Origin: Arthrobacter sp. H35-D1
Lineage (GTDB): Bacteria; Actinomycetota; Actinomycetes; Actinomycetales; Micrococcaceae
Reading direction: 5' to 3'
DNA: 64,000 bases
Assembly (NCBI RefSeq): GCF_030063185.1
Contig: NZ_JASISP010000010.1
Span: forward strand, 1-64,000
In this document: positions 16,372 to 24,046 of the stretch, in pieces
Layout of the letters: the number at the start of each line of letters is the position of its first letter
Position numbering within the stretch: position 1 is the stretch's first letter
Translations under genes and position numbers: made by a program
The notes under the pieces: generated by a model
The model's input: the letters and a program-made list of their open reading frames with translations, nothing else
Told to the model about the DNA's origin: nothing
Databases searched by the model: none

Positions 16372-18054
16372 ATGGCGGAATTTATTTATACAATGTCCGA
16401 TGCCCGCAAGGCTGTTGGCGACAAACTCATTCTTGACAACGTAAGCATGTCTTTCTATCCGGGTGCCAAGATTGGCGTCGTCGGACCCAATGGTGCGGGA
16501 AAGTCCACCATTTTGAAGATCATGGCCGGCTTGGACACCCCCTCCAACGGTGAAGCCCGTTTGAGCCCCGGCTACACGGTGGGCATCCTGCTGCAGGAGC
16601 CGCCGCTGAACGAGGAGAAAACCGTTCTGGGCAACGTCCAGGAGGGCGTTGGCGAGATCTACGGCAAGATCACCCGTTATAACGAGATCTCCGAGGAAAT
16701 GGCCAGCCCAGACGCTGACTTTGACACCCTCCTCGAAGAGATGGGCAAGCTGCAGGAAGCCATCGACGCTGCCGACGCTTGGGACATCGACTCCCAGCTC
16801 GAGCAGGCCATGGACGCATTGCAGTGCCCACCGGGCGACTCGGACGTCACTATTCTCTCCGGTGGTGAGCGTCGTCGCGTTGCCTTGTGCAAGCTGCTGT
16901 TGCAAAAGCCCGATCTGTTGCTTCTTGATGAGCCCACTAACCACCTCGATGCCGAGTCCGTGAACTGGCTGGAACAGCACCTGAAGAGCTACGCTGGCGC
17001 CGTCCTTGCCGTGACCCACGACCGTTACTTCCTGGACCACGTCGCCGAATGGATCGCCGAAGTGGACCGCGGCAAGCTCTACCCCTATGAGGGCAACTAC
17101 TCCACTTACTTGGAGAAGAAGCGCGCCCGTCTGGAAGTCCAAGGCAAGAAGGACGCCAAGCAGGCAAAGCGACTGACCGAAGAACTCGAGTGGGTTCGCT
17201 CCAATGCCAAGGGCCGCCAGACCAAGTCCAAGGCCCGTCTGGCCCGCTACGAAGAAATGGCTGCCGAAGCCGACCGCACGCGCAAGCTGGACTTCGAAGA
17301 GATCCAGATTCCGCCGGGCCCGCGCCTGGGCGGAATCGTTCTGGAAGCTGAGAACCTCAAAAAGGGCTACGGCGACCGCGTCCTCATCGACGGACTGAGC
17401 TTCACGCTGCCCCGTAACGGCATCGTCGGCGTGATCGGTCCGAACGGTGTTGGCAAATCAACGCTTTTCAAGACCATTGTTGGCCAGGAAGAGCTCGACG
17501 ACGGCGTGCTCAAGGTGGGCGACTCGGTGAAGATTTCCTACGCGGACCAGAGCCGCGGCGGCATCGACCCGGACAAGACCCTCTGGCAAGTTGTTTCCGA
17601 CGGCTTGGACTTCATTCAGGTCGGAAACGTTGAAATGCCCTCCCGTGCCTATGTTGCCGCTTTCGGCTTCAAGGGCCCGGACCAGCAGAAGAAGGCAGGT
17701 GTGCTCTCCGGTGGAGAGCGCAACCGGCTGAACCTGGCGCTGACCCTGAAGCAGGGTGGAAACCTGCTGCTTTTGGATGAGCCCACTAACGACCTTGACG
17801 TGGAAACCCTCAGCAGCCTAGAGAACGCGCTGCTGGAATTCCCCGGCTGTGCCGTGGTGGTCTCGCACGATCGCTGGTTCCTAGACAGGGTCGCCACCCA
17901 CATCCTGGCCTACGAAGGCACCAACGAGAACCCGGCCAATTGGCACTGGTTCGAAGGCAACTACGACGCCTACGAGGAAAACAAGGTGGAGCGCCTTGGC
18001 GTTGACGCGGCACGTCCGCATCGCGTCACGCACCGCCGCCTGACCCGCGACTAA
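16372..18054 (+). CDS. ettA: ABC-F translational throttle protein EttA
   Basis: A 560-residue soluble ABC-F ATPase with two nucleotide-binding domains: Walker A GPNGAGKS (about 39) and GPNGVGKS (about 357), signature LSGGE twice, Walker B LLLLDEPTNHLD and LLLLDEPTNDLD. Between them lies the arm-linker rich in Lys/Arg that contacts the ribosome. EttA binds the ribosomal E site and gates the first peptide bond by ATP/ADP ratio. Length and motifs fit the family. It has its own AGGGG ribosome-binding site and a terminator right after it, so it is a single-gene unit. Confidence 0.93.
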   Translation: MAEFIYTMSDARKAVGDKLILDNVSMSFYPGAKIGVVGPNGAGKSTILKIMAGLDTPSNGEARLSPGYTVGILLQEPPLNEEKTVLGNVQEGVGEIYGKITRYNEISEEMASPDADFDTLLEEMGKLQEAIDAADAWDIDSQLEQAMDALQCPPGDSDVTILSGGERRRVALCKLLLQKPDLLLLDEPTNHLDAESVNWLEQHLKSYAGAVLAVTHDRYFLDHVAEWIAEVDRGKLYPYEGNYSTYLEKKRARLEVQGKKDAKQAKRLTEELEWVRSNAKGRQTKSKARLARYEEMAAEADRTRKLDFEEIQIPPGPRLGGIVLEAENLKKGYGDRVLIDGLSFTLPRNGIVGVIGPNGVGKSTLFKTIVGQEELDDGVLKVGDSVKISYADQSRGGIDPDKTLWQVVSDGLDFIQVGNVEMPSRAYVAAFGFKGPDQQKKAGVLSGGERNRLNLALTLKQGGNLLLLDEPTNDLDVETLSSLENALLEFPGCAVVVSHDRWFLDRVATHILAYEGTNENPANWHWFEGNYDAYEENKVERLGVDAARPHRVTHRRLTRD

Positions 18055-18080
18055 GCCACAACTCCGAGGGCCCACCTCGG

Positions 18081-18120
18081 ATGGCCGGTCCCCGCAAGGG
18101 AGCCGGCCATTCCTCTTTTA
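18081..18120 (+). terminator. Terminator after ettA
   Basis: A stem ATGGCCGG / CCGGCCAT, extended through GTCCC / GGGAG, is followed by TCCTCTTTTA, 26 bases past the ettA stop. It may also serve the convergent gene at 18,162. Confidence 0.75.
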
Positions 18121-18161
18121 AGATTGTCCAGCCATAGCGATGCCTGTCACGGGGATCTTTG

Positions 18162-18530
18162 TCACCGGGGTTCGTCGGCTTCGGTCATGACGGGGTAGAA
18201 CTCCACGTCGCCGCCGCTGTGGATCATGGTGGCCAGGGCGCGTGCGTCTGCCTCATCGGGGAGTTCCAGCAGATGGAAGCCGTGGTTGATTTCCTTCGTC
18301 TCGGCGAAGGGACCGTCGCTGAACACTGCCGGTTTGCCGTCGGAGCCCGGTGTGATGGCCACTGCGTTGCCGGCGTCCAGCCCGCCACTGAACAGGACGC
18401 TGCCACCGGCCTCTTCGACGGCTGCCGCCAACGCCGCGTGCGCTGCCATGGCGTCGTTCCACATTTTCTCCGTAACGAGCTTGGGATCGAACTCGGACTC
18501 GCGGATCACTGCAAGGTATTGCTTGGCCAT
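18162..18530 (-). CDS. YCII-related (DGPF) domain protein
   Basis: The 122-residue product carries the YCII-like fold with the motif SDGPFAETKE (residues 80-90) that names the DGPF subgroup, and an N-terminal AKQYLAVIRESE strand. Such proteins are small dimers of unclear role; many are encoded beside ECF sigma factors, but none is present here. ATG at 18,530 is chosen as AGGAG lies eight bases upstream; GTG at 18,539 would sit too close to it. Confidence 0.8.
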   Translation of the reverse strand: MAKQYLAVIRESEFDPKLVTEKMWNDAMAAHAALAAAVEEAGGSVLFSGGLDAGNAVAITPGSDGKPAVFSDGPFAETKEINHGFHLLELPDEADARALATMIHSGGDVEFYPVMTEADEPR

Positions 18531-18646
18531 GATGATCACTCCTGGGGATCGGCCGGCCCGCAGGGATGCGGTGCCGTGCGTCGATGGTGCCTCTACCCTT
18601 ACGACGAACCATACAGGCGGAAATCAACACACGGCATGAAAGATCT

Positions 18647-19552
18647 TTAGTCGGTGGGTGTCCCCTCCGGCACGCGCATCATGCCTTCTTGGGCAACTGA
18701 GGCGACCAGGACGCCGTCGCGGTTGAAGAAACGGCCCAGGTTCAGCCCGCGGGCCTCGGAAGCGCTGGGGGACTCGGCAACGTACAGCAGCCAGTCGTCG
18801 ACCTGCAGCGGACGGTGCCACCACATGGCGTGGTCCAGGCTGGCCACACTGATTCCGGGTGTTGCCCAGGCGATGCCGTGACGGCGCAGCGACGGCTCCA
18901 ACAAGGTGTAGTCGCTGGCGTAGGCCAGCGCGGCGCGGTGCAAGTTCTGGTCCGTGGGCATGGGGCCCAGCGTTTTCAGCCACACTGCCTGGTGGGCCAC
19001 GTGCTCGCCCTTGACGTCAAAGTAGATGTTGGGGCCAACATGGCGGATGTCGAAGGGACGCTCATAAGCCCAGGCCTGCGCCACCGGGTGATCGATGCCA
19101 CCGAGCAGCTGCGCCGACGTTGGCAGCGTTTCAGGATCTGGAATGCCCGCCGGCATGGTGTCCTGGTGCTCGATGCCGCTGTCCGGTCGCTGGAAGGAGG
19201 CGATCATGGAAAGGATGGGAACGCTGTCCTGATAGGCGTGGGTGCGGCGGGCAGAGAAGGAGCGTCCGTCACGCAGGCGCTGCACCCCAAACGTCAGGGG
19301 GGAAGCGGCGTCCCCCGGGCGGAGGAAATAGCCGTGCATGGAGTGCACCAGGTGGTCCTCACCCACCGTGCGGGCCGCCGCCACCAGCGACTGCGCCAGC
19401 ACTTGGCCACCAAAAAGCCGGGCCCGCGGGGAGGACTCGTCGCCGAGCCCCACAAAAACGTCTTCATCGGTCCGGGCCCCGTCGGCGTCGGACAGCTCCA
19501 AGATTCGCAGCAGGGATTCCATCGGGTCTGTTCTGGGAGGCGTCGCATTCAT
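18647..19552 (-). CDS. tesB: Acyl-CoA thioesterase II
   Basis: The 301-residue protein has the double hot-dog architecture of TesB. The N-terminal half contains LFGGQVLAQSLVAAARTV and the C-terminal half ASLDHAMWWHRPL with the catalytic Asp, and a Gln in ASVAQEGMMR. It hydrolyses medium to long acyl-CoAs to free acid and CoA in the cytosol. The length matches the family (about 285-300). It is divergent from a single hot-dog thioesterase gene starting at 19,690, so this is a thioesterase pair with a 137-base shared upstream region. The start at 19,552 is chosen by alignment to the family, as the ribosome-binding site is weak. Confidence 0.9.
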   Translation of the reverse strand: MNATPPRTDPMESLLRILELSDADGARTDEDVFVGLGDESSPRARLFGGQVLAQSLVAAARTVGEDHLVHSMHGYFLRPGDAASPLTFGVQRLRDGRSFSARRTHAYQDSVPILSMIASFQRPDSGIEHQDTMPAGIPDPETLPTSAQLLGGIDHPVAQAWAYERPFDIRHVGPNIYFDVKGEHVAHQAVWLKTLGPMPTDQNLHRAALAYASDYTLLEPSLRRHGIAWATPGISVASLDHAMWWHRPLQVDDWLLYVAESPSASEARGLNLGRFFNRDGVLVASVAQEGMMRVPEGTPTD

Positions 19553-19689
19553 AAGCGTGACTCTATGTGTCTTCCCGCCCCTGCGACAAATGGGCCGGCA
19601 GGCATGAATTCGGATGCTGCGACGCGCTTTGGCGTGATGTTGCCAACGTTGATTGGTGGCACTGCCTGCGGCTTTGACATGATGAAGGC

Positions 19690-20184
19690 ATGGCAACTGG
19701 CATCCGCATCTCCCAGCAAATCCGCTTTGGCGACATTGATTCCTACAACCACGTCAACAATGTTGTCTATTTGCAGTACCTCGAGGATGCGCGCGTCCAG
19801 CTGACTTACGCCGAACTGCCAGGCGGCGGCACCTTTCACGACTTGGTCGGCCAAGATTTGTTCACGTTGGTGGGACGCAACGAAATTGAATATCTGGCCC
19901 CGATCAGCTTCCGGCCGACACCCATTTTCGTGAACATCTGGGTCACCCACATTGGCGGCTCCAGCTTCGACTTTGGCTACACCGTCACCGAATCCGACGC
20001 CTCCATCATCTACGCCCAGGCATCCACCTCCATGGTGCTGGTCTCGCGCAGCACCGGCCGCCCCGTCCGCCTCACCGACGCGCAGCGGGCCGCCCTTGAC
20101 GCTTGGCGCGGGGCCCCCGTGCCTTTCAAACGCGGAGCCAATCGCCCCGCTGCCACACCCGCCACCGCAGAAGGAAGCCGCTGA
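19690..20184 (+). CDS. 4HBT-type acyl-CoA thioesterase
   Basis: The 164-residue protein has one hot-dog domain of the 4-hydroxybenzoyl-CoA thioesterase type: IRFGDIDSYNHVNNVVYLQY has the catalytic Asp and the conserved N-H-V-NN element, followed by the EIEYLAPISF strand. YbgC/FadM-like enzymes cleave short or long acyl-CoAs. AAGG precedes the ATG. Its TGA overlaps the next start (TGATG), so the two genes are a coupled operon. Confidence 0.85.
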   Translation: MATGIRISQQIRFGDIDSYNHVNNVVYLQYLEDARVQLTYAELPGGGTFHDLVGQDLFTLVGRNEIEYLAPISFRPTPIFVNIWVTHIGGSSFDFGYTVTESDASIIYAQASTSMVLVSRSTGRPVRLTDAQRAALDAWRGAPVPFKRGANRPAATPATAEGSR

Positions 20185-20852
20185 TGTCCACCGCCACGCA
20201 TACCGAAGAACTGCTCCTGGAAGACGCCGGGACCGCCAACGACCTGCGCACCTTTGTGACCCGGGCCCGTGCCGCGGACGACGGCGCCATCCGGCTTCAG
20301 GGGGCCGGTCGCGTCCTCGCGGCGTACGTGTGCGTCATGCGCTCGAAACTCCTGGGGGAAGGCACCCCCACGATCCTTGGGCTGCGCACCATGGCGCTGG
20401 CAACGCCGTCGACCCTTGACGTCACCGTGTCGCTGGCCTCGGTGGCCGACCGTCTGGCACGGATGGAGGCCAACGACACCACGCTGCCCATCCCTCCCAT
20501 GACCGTCAATGAATCCTGGGCGGCCGTCACGGCGCCGCGCGGGGCGTGGGAAGAACTGGGTACCGTTTCAGCGGACACGCTGATCGCCGCAGCAAAGACC
20601 GGAGTGCAGGAGATTGGGCAGATCATTCCCGTCAATCCGGGCGCGCTGATCGTCAACAACGCCCGCGCCGCTGTGTGGGGGCGGGAAATGGAAGGTGTGC
20701 CCGGCGAGATTCCCTGCGGTGCGGCCTTCGCTGCCTATGCTTTGGGCTTCGTGGCACCGGGGGAGAGCGGCACCATCTTCCGGTCCCACAAGTGGTTGCG
20801 GATCACCACCGGCCGCGGCCACATCCTCATCCGGCCCAAGGCGGTTCTCTAA
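20184..20852 (+). CDS. Conserved actinobacterial protein of unknown function
   Basis: A 222-residue soluble protein translated from ATG overlapping the previous stop (TGATG). It looks alpha/beta with a central NESWAAVTAPRGAWEELG and a C-terminal VPGEIPCGAAFAAYALGFV; no catalytic motif is recognised. Coupling to a thioesterase suggests a shared process in acyl-CoA metabolism, but that is guilt by neighbour only. Confidence 0.7.
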   Translation: MSTATHTEELLLEDAGTANDLRTFVTRARAADDGAIRLQGAGRVLAAYVCVMRSKLLGEGTPTILGLRTMALATPSTLDVTVSLASVADRLARMEANDTTLPIPPMTVNESWAAVTAPRGAWEELGTVSADTLIAAAKTGVQEIGQIIPVNPGALIVNNARAAVWGREMEGVPGEIPCGAAFAAYALGFVAPGESGTIFRSHKWLRITTGRGHILIRPKAVL

Positions 20853-20890
20853 ACCGCCGTTCCAAGCCTCCCGCTGAATTCGAAACGGGA

Positions 20891-20927
20891 GTAGTTGCCC
20901 ATGTTGAGCTGAAACATGGGCAACTAC
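20891..20927. terminator. Bidirectional terminator between convergent genes
   Basis: A perfect 15-base inverted repeat GTAGTTGCCCATGTT / AACATGGGCAACTAC with a seven-base loop lies between the stops at 20,852 and 21,026. T tails are weak on both sides. Confidence 0.65.
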
Positions 20928-21025
20928 TGCAAACTCGAGGACGGGAGCGGAGTGGAGCGGCCCGGCGTGGCCCGGCGCGAGGGCCGCACTATCGGACCCA
21001 AGGGTCGCCCCGGAGGCCGGAAAGC

Positions 21026-21613
21026 TTAGCTTTGGGGTTCCGAAGCGGCGTTGACCAGCGAATGTGCCGCCCGCTCCAAGTAATCCCACAACGTGGCTTC
21101 ATGCATGGGCGAGAGTTCCACGGCGTCGACGCCCTTGCGCATGGCGGCCAGCCAGCGGTCGCGCGCCTCGGGTGTGATGGTGAACGGGACGTGTCGCATG
21201 CGCAGGCGCGGATGGCCGCGTTCCTCAAGATAGGTGCGCGGGCCGCCCCAATACTGCTCGATGAACATCAACATGCGGTGCTCGGCCGGACCCAGGTCCT
21301 CTTCGGCGTACATGGCGCGCAGCACCGGATCGGCGGCAATGCCCCGATAGAACACGTGGATGATCTTCTTGAAGGTCTCATGCCCGCCCACCTGCCCGTA
21401 AAACGTGTCGGCATAGTCCACGAGTTCATCCGCGGCAGGGCCGCTGGTGGATGGCAGCGGGCGGCCCACCTTGGTGGGAATCGGCAGCATCGTTGCCAAC
21501 GGTTGGCCAAAGCGCGAGGGAATCGGTGTGCCTTTCGCCGCATCATTCTCTGCCGCATCATTTTGGGCCGGACCGTTGGCGAAGGGGGAGGAGGGGTTGT
21601 GCTCGTGGTTCAT
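21026..21613 (-). CDS. glbO: Group II truncated hemoglobin
   Basis: The 195-residue protein has a two-over-two globin domain from residue 65: FYGQVGGHETFKKIIHVFY, then YWGGPRTYLEERGHPRLRM and RHVPF with the proximal His. The Trp and Tyr pattern fits group II (trHbO), which binds O2 or NO and is linked to respiration in mycobacteria. The first 60 residues are Asn/Asp/Pro-rich and not part of the fold; a shorter start inside them is possible. The next gene upstream (MscS) is only 20 bases away, so the two are one transcript. Confidence 0.88.
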   Translation of the reverse strand: MNHEHNPSSPFANGPAQNDAAENDAAKGTPIPSRFGQPLATMLPIPTKVGRPLPSTSGPAADELVDYADTFYGQVGGHETFKKIIHVFYRGIAADPVLRAMYAEEDLGPAEHRMLMFIEQYWGGPRTYLEERGHPRLRMRHVPFTITPEARDRWLAAMRKGVDAVELSPMHEATLWDYLERAAHSLVNAASEPQS

Positions 21614-21633
21614 GGCTGTACTTTCTACGCTTT

Positions 21634-22371
21634 CTACTCTGCCGTCTCGGCGGGTTCGTTGCTGGTTGGAACGTTCGACGCCGGTGTGCTTGCGGCGGGT
21701 GCCTGAGGCGCCTGGGGCTCTGGCGCATCTGGCTGTGGCGGCACATAGTTGCCTTTGGACCGGTTGCCCAGGCGCAGTATTTCACCGTTGCGCAGGTACC
21801 ACACGGTGCCGTCCTCGGCCAGGACCCGGGTGATGCGCAGGCCAAGGTATTCCACCGTGCCCACCACCTCACTGGTCACAATCACGTCGCCGATCCCGTA
21901 CTGGTCTTCAAAAGTGATGAAGATGCCGGCGAGGAAATCTCGAATGAGCTGTTGGCAGCCGAAACCGATGGCGATGCCCACCACACCCACGCTGGCCAGC
22001 AGTGGGGCGATGTTGATGTTGAAGGCGAGCAGGATGTAGAAACCGGTCACCAGGGCCACTGTGGCGGTCAGGATGGAGTTCAGAAGGGATCCGATGGTGC
22101 GGGCGCGCAGGACGCGGCGTTCGTTGTCCAAAGCACGCATCATGGGGTCCATGTTGCGCAGCATGGGTGCGGCCCAACGCAGTGAGGCATGGTTCAGCGG
22201 TGTGCGTTGGATGCTGGCGCGCTTGACGAACAGGCGGATGCCGTAGTGACACACCAGCCACATCACCAAGCCAATGGCCAGAGCCACGCCGGCTTGGGTC
22301 ACACTGCGCCAAAATCCTTCATCAAAGCCGTCAAAGATCAATAGTGCTTGCACGCGTGGCTTACCTTGCAT
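21634..22371 (-). CDS. Small-conductance mechanosensitive channel (MscS family)
   Basis: The 245-residue protein has three to four membrane helices (residues 20-45, about 100-125 and 125-150) ending in the Gly/Ala-rich pore helix LLASVGVVGIAIGFGCQQLI, followed by the beta domain FEDQYGIGDVIV and GTVEYLGLRITRV. It releases solutes on hypo-osmotic shock. The C-terminal tail is Pro/Ala-rich and disordered. Length is at the short end for MscS. It is upstream of glbO and likely co-transcribed. Confidence 0.9.
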   Translation of the reverse strand: MQGKPRVQALLIFDGFDEGFWRSVTQAGVALAIGLVMWLVCHYGIRLFVKRASIQRTPLNHASLRWAAPMLRNMDPMMRALDNERRVLRARTIGSLLNSILTATVALVTGFYILLAFNINIAPLLASVGVVGIAIGFGCQQLIRDFLAGIFITFEDQYGIGDVIVTSEVVGTVEYLGLRITRVLAEDGTVWYLRNGEILRLGNRSKGNYVPPQPDAPEPQAPQAPAASTPASNVPTSNEPAETAE

Positions 22372-22429
22372 CGCTCGGGGAAGGGAACTGGGAACTTCAT
22401 CTCAACCCTAGCGCGGACAGCGCAGCAGA

Positions 22430-22912
22430 TCAGTCCTGCGTGGGCTCCAACACTCCAGGCTCGTGGTGAACTGGGAAGTTTACGCTTCTGGCAATGAAGC
22501 ATTTGCTGGCTGCTTCTGCATGCAGGGTCAGTGCCAGAGCCTCCGTGGAAGGATCCGCAACAAAGATTTTGGGGTGCAGGGTGATTGACTCAAACTGGCC
22601 GCTGCCGTCGGGATTTACCACCAATGTTCCAGTGGCAGTGTCTTCATACTTGGTGACGACCACCCCGTGCTTCACGGCCACGTGGAGGTAGGAGAGCATG
22701 TGGCATTGGGAGAGGGCGGTCACGAGCAGCTGCTCCGGATTCCAGCGATCCCAGTCGCCATGAAAGGTCTTGTCGGCAGAGCCCAGCAGCATGGGCAGGC
22801 CAACGGCCGTGACGCTGTGGTCGCGGCCGTAGGCCTTGTATCCGGAGGTTCCGCTTCCCCGGTTGCCGGTCCAAAATACATTGATCTCGTAATGGTGCTC
22901 GTTGGGTGCCAT
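22430..22912 (-). CDS. OsmC-family peroxide reductase
   Basis: The 160-residue product has the two redox cysteines of OsmC/Ohr proteins, in ALSQCHMLSYLH (about 76) and ASKCFIARSVNFPV (about 142), and the DWDRWNPEQLL loop. OsmC proteins reduce organic hydroperoxides in the cytosol, using dihydrolipoyl-type reductants. The fold and length match. It starts divergently to nothing close; the upstream 87 bases to 23,000 hold only the end of the next gene. Confidence 0.88.
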   Translation of the reverse strand: MAPNEHHYEINVFWTGNRGSGTSGYKAYGRDHSVTAVGLPMLLGSADKTFHGDWDRWNPEQLLVTALSQCHMLSYLHVAVKHGVVVTKYEDTATGTLVVNPDGSGQFESITLHPKIFVADPSTEALALTLHAEAASKCFIARSVNFPVHHEPGVLEPTQD

Positions 22913-22999
22913 GCGGCTAAGCCTAGCGAGCTTAGGGGAGGGCGGTAGGCGCTGGCGGCCGAGGGACCACGCCTGACGACTCTTCCCGGTACTACTTGC

Positions 23000-23869
23000 C
23001 TACCAGCGCAGGAATGGTTGCAGGGAGGCCGTGTAGCCGTCGAGGTAGCCGGTGGCGTTGGGGTGGAACGGGAACTCGCCGATTTGGAAGGGTGGCGGGT
23101 AGTTCAGCCATGGTTGGGCGGAGGGGATTGCGTGGCCGGCGAAGCGGTAGGCAACCGGCACGAACGCCACTCGGTTGGATAGGGCTGTGACGGCAATGAC
23201 CCCGTTGAGCAGGTCGGCTGCGCCGTTCAGGAGCTTGACACCGTTGACCTGGGTGGGAGTGAACGTCGGAGCTGCCATGTTCTCCGGTTCAAAGAGTCGC
23301 GGGTAGCCCAAATAGAGGATCCTCGCGTGCGGTGCCTTGGCCTTGATGGCCTTGAGCATCGTGGTGGCGTTCCGGGGTACTTTCTTCATGAGGTGGATGG
23401 AGTTGGCGACGGCGGTCTTGCACGCTGCCGCAGTCGAGGCCGGCGACAGGCAGGTGCCCACGGCCGTGGTCCACGCGACGTCGTTGCCGCCAGCGGTGAT
23501 GGTGACAAGCTTCGTGGCGGGTGAAAGCTGCGGCACTTGGGTCTGCGTGACGTCGGTGATGGTGTTGCCGGAGCACGCAATGTTTGTCAGCGCCGCACCG
23601 GTCAGTGCCGCGACGTCGTTGGCGTAGCCGGCTGTGCTCTGCCTGCACGGCCCGGTTTCGCCGCCGGCACCCGAGCCGGCCGAGTACGAGTCGCCCATGA
23701 CGGTGTAGGCCAGCGTGGTTTGGCCGGTGTGCGAATGGCCGGAGTGGCTCCGGGCAGTTTGTGTTTGGGCCATGGCCGGCGCTCCGGCCATGCCTGCAAC
23801 CAGGCCCAGTGACAGCAGTGTCACGGCGCCTGCACGGGCAGCAATGCCCCTAAAGTGATGAGTGAACAT
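23000..23869 (-). CDS. Secreted SGNH/GDSL hydrolase
   Basis: The 289-residue precursor has a Sec signal peptide (about 1-34, ending APAMA) and a SGNH esterase domain: block I MGDSYSAGSG with the nucleophile Ser, block III ITAGGNDVAW with Asn, and block V FHPNATGYLDGY with the catalytic His. Five cysteines could form disulfides outside the cell, as in the Streptomyces scabies esterase and Rv0518-type lipases. It hydrolyses ester bonds of lipids or acetylated polymers; the substrate is unknown. It has its own upstream region. Confidence 0.88.
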   Translation of the reverse strand: MFTHHFRGIAARAGAVTLLSLGLVAGMAGAPAMAQTQTARSHSGHSHTGQTTLAYTVMGDSYSAGSGAGGETGPCRQSTAGYANDVAALTGAALTNIACSGNTITDVTQTQVPQLSPATKLVTITAGGNDVAWTTAVGTCLSPASTAAACKTAVANSIHLMKKVPRNATTMLKAIKAKAPHARILYLGYPRLFEPENMAAPTFTPTQVNGVKLLNGAADLLNGVIAVTALSNRVAFVPVAYRFAGHAIPSAQPWLNYPPPFQIGEFPFHPNATGYLDGYTASLQPFLRW

Positions 23870-23976
23870 GCCCTCAAGATACCCCTGCCGGCGGGGCCTG
23901 ACTAGCGTAAAATGTAGCCAATTCTCCCGGGCGCCAGCCGCGTGGCGGGCTGCGCTGAAATGGGCAAAAACAGGCA

Positions 23977-24023
23977 GGAACGGGCGGGACCCAGCTAGGT
24001 TGTGGCTGGGTCCCGCCCGTTCC
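23977..24023 (-). terminator. Terminator of pepN
   Basis: A perfect 19-base inverted repeat starting GGAACGGGCGGGACCCAGC with a nine-base loop lies 23 bases past the pepN stop. On the minus strand it is followed by CTGCCTGTTTTTGCCC, a usable T tail. Confidence 0.85.
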
Positions 24024-24046
24024 TCTTGCCCGTTGGGGCGTGGCTC

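Noticed and set aside
18815-19804. Plus-strand frame of 329 codons
   Set aside because: Antisense to tesB and crossing the next gene's start; composition reflects the high GC of the opposite strand.
20546-21706. Plus-strand frame of 386 codons over the globin gene
   Set aside because: Antisense to glbO and MscS genes; Arg/Gly/His-rich with no fold.
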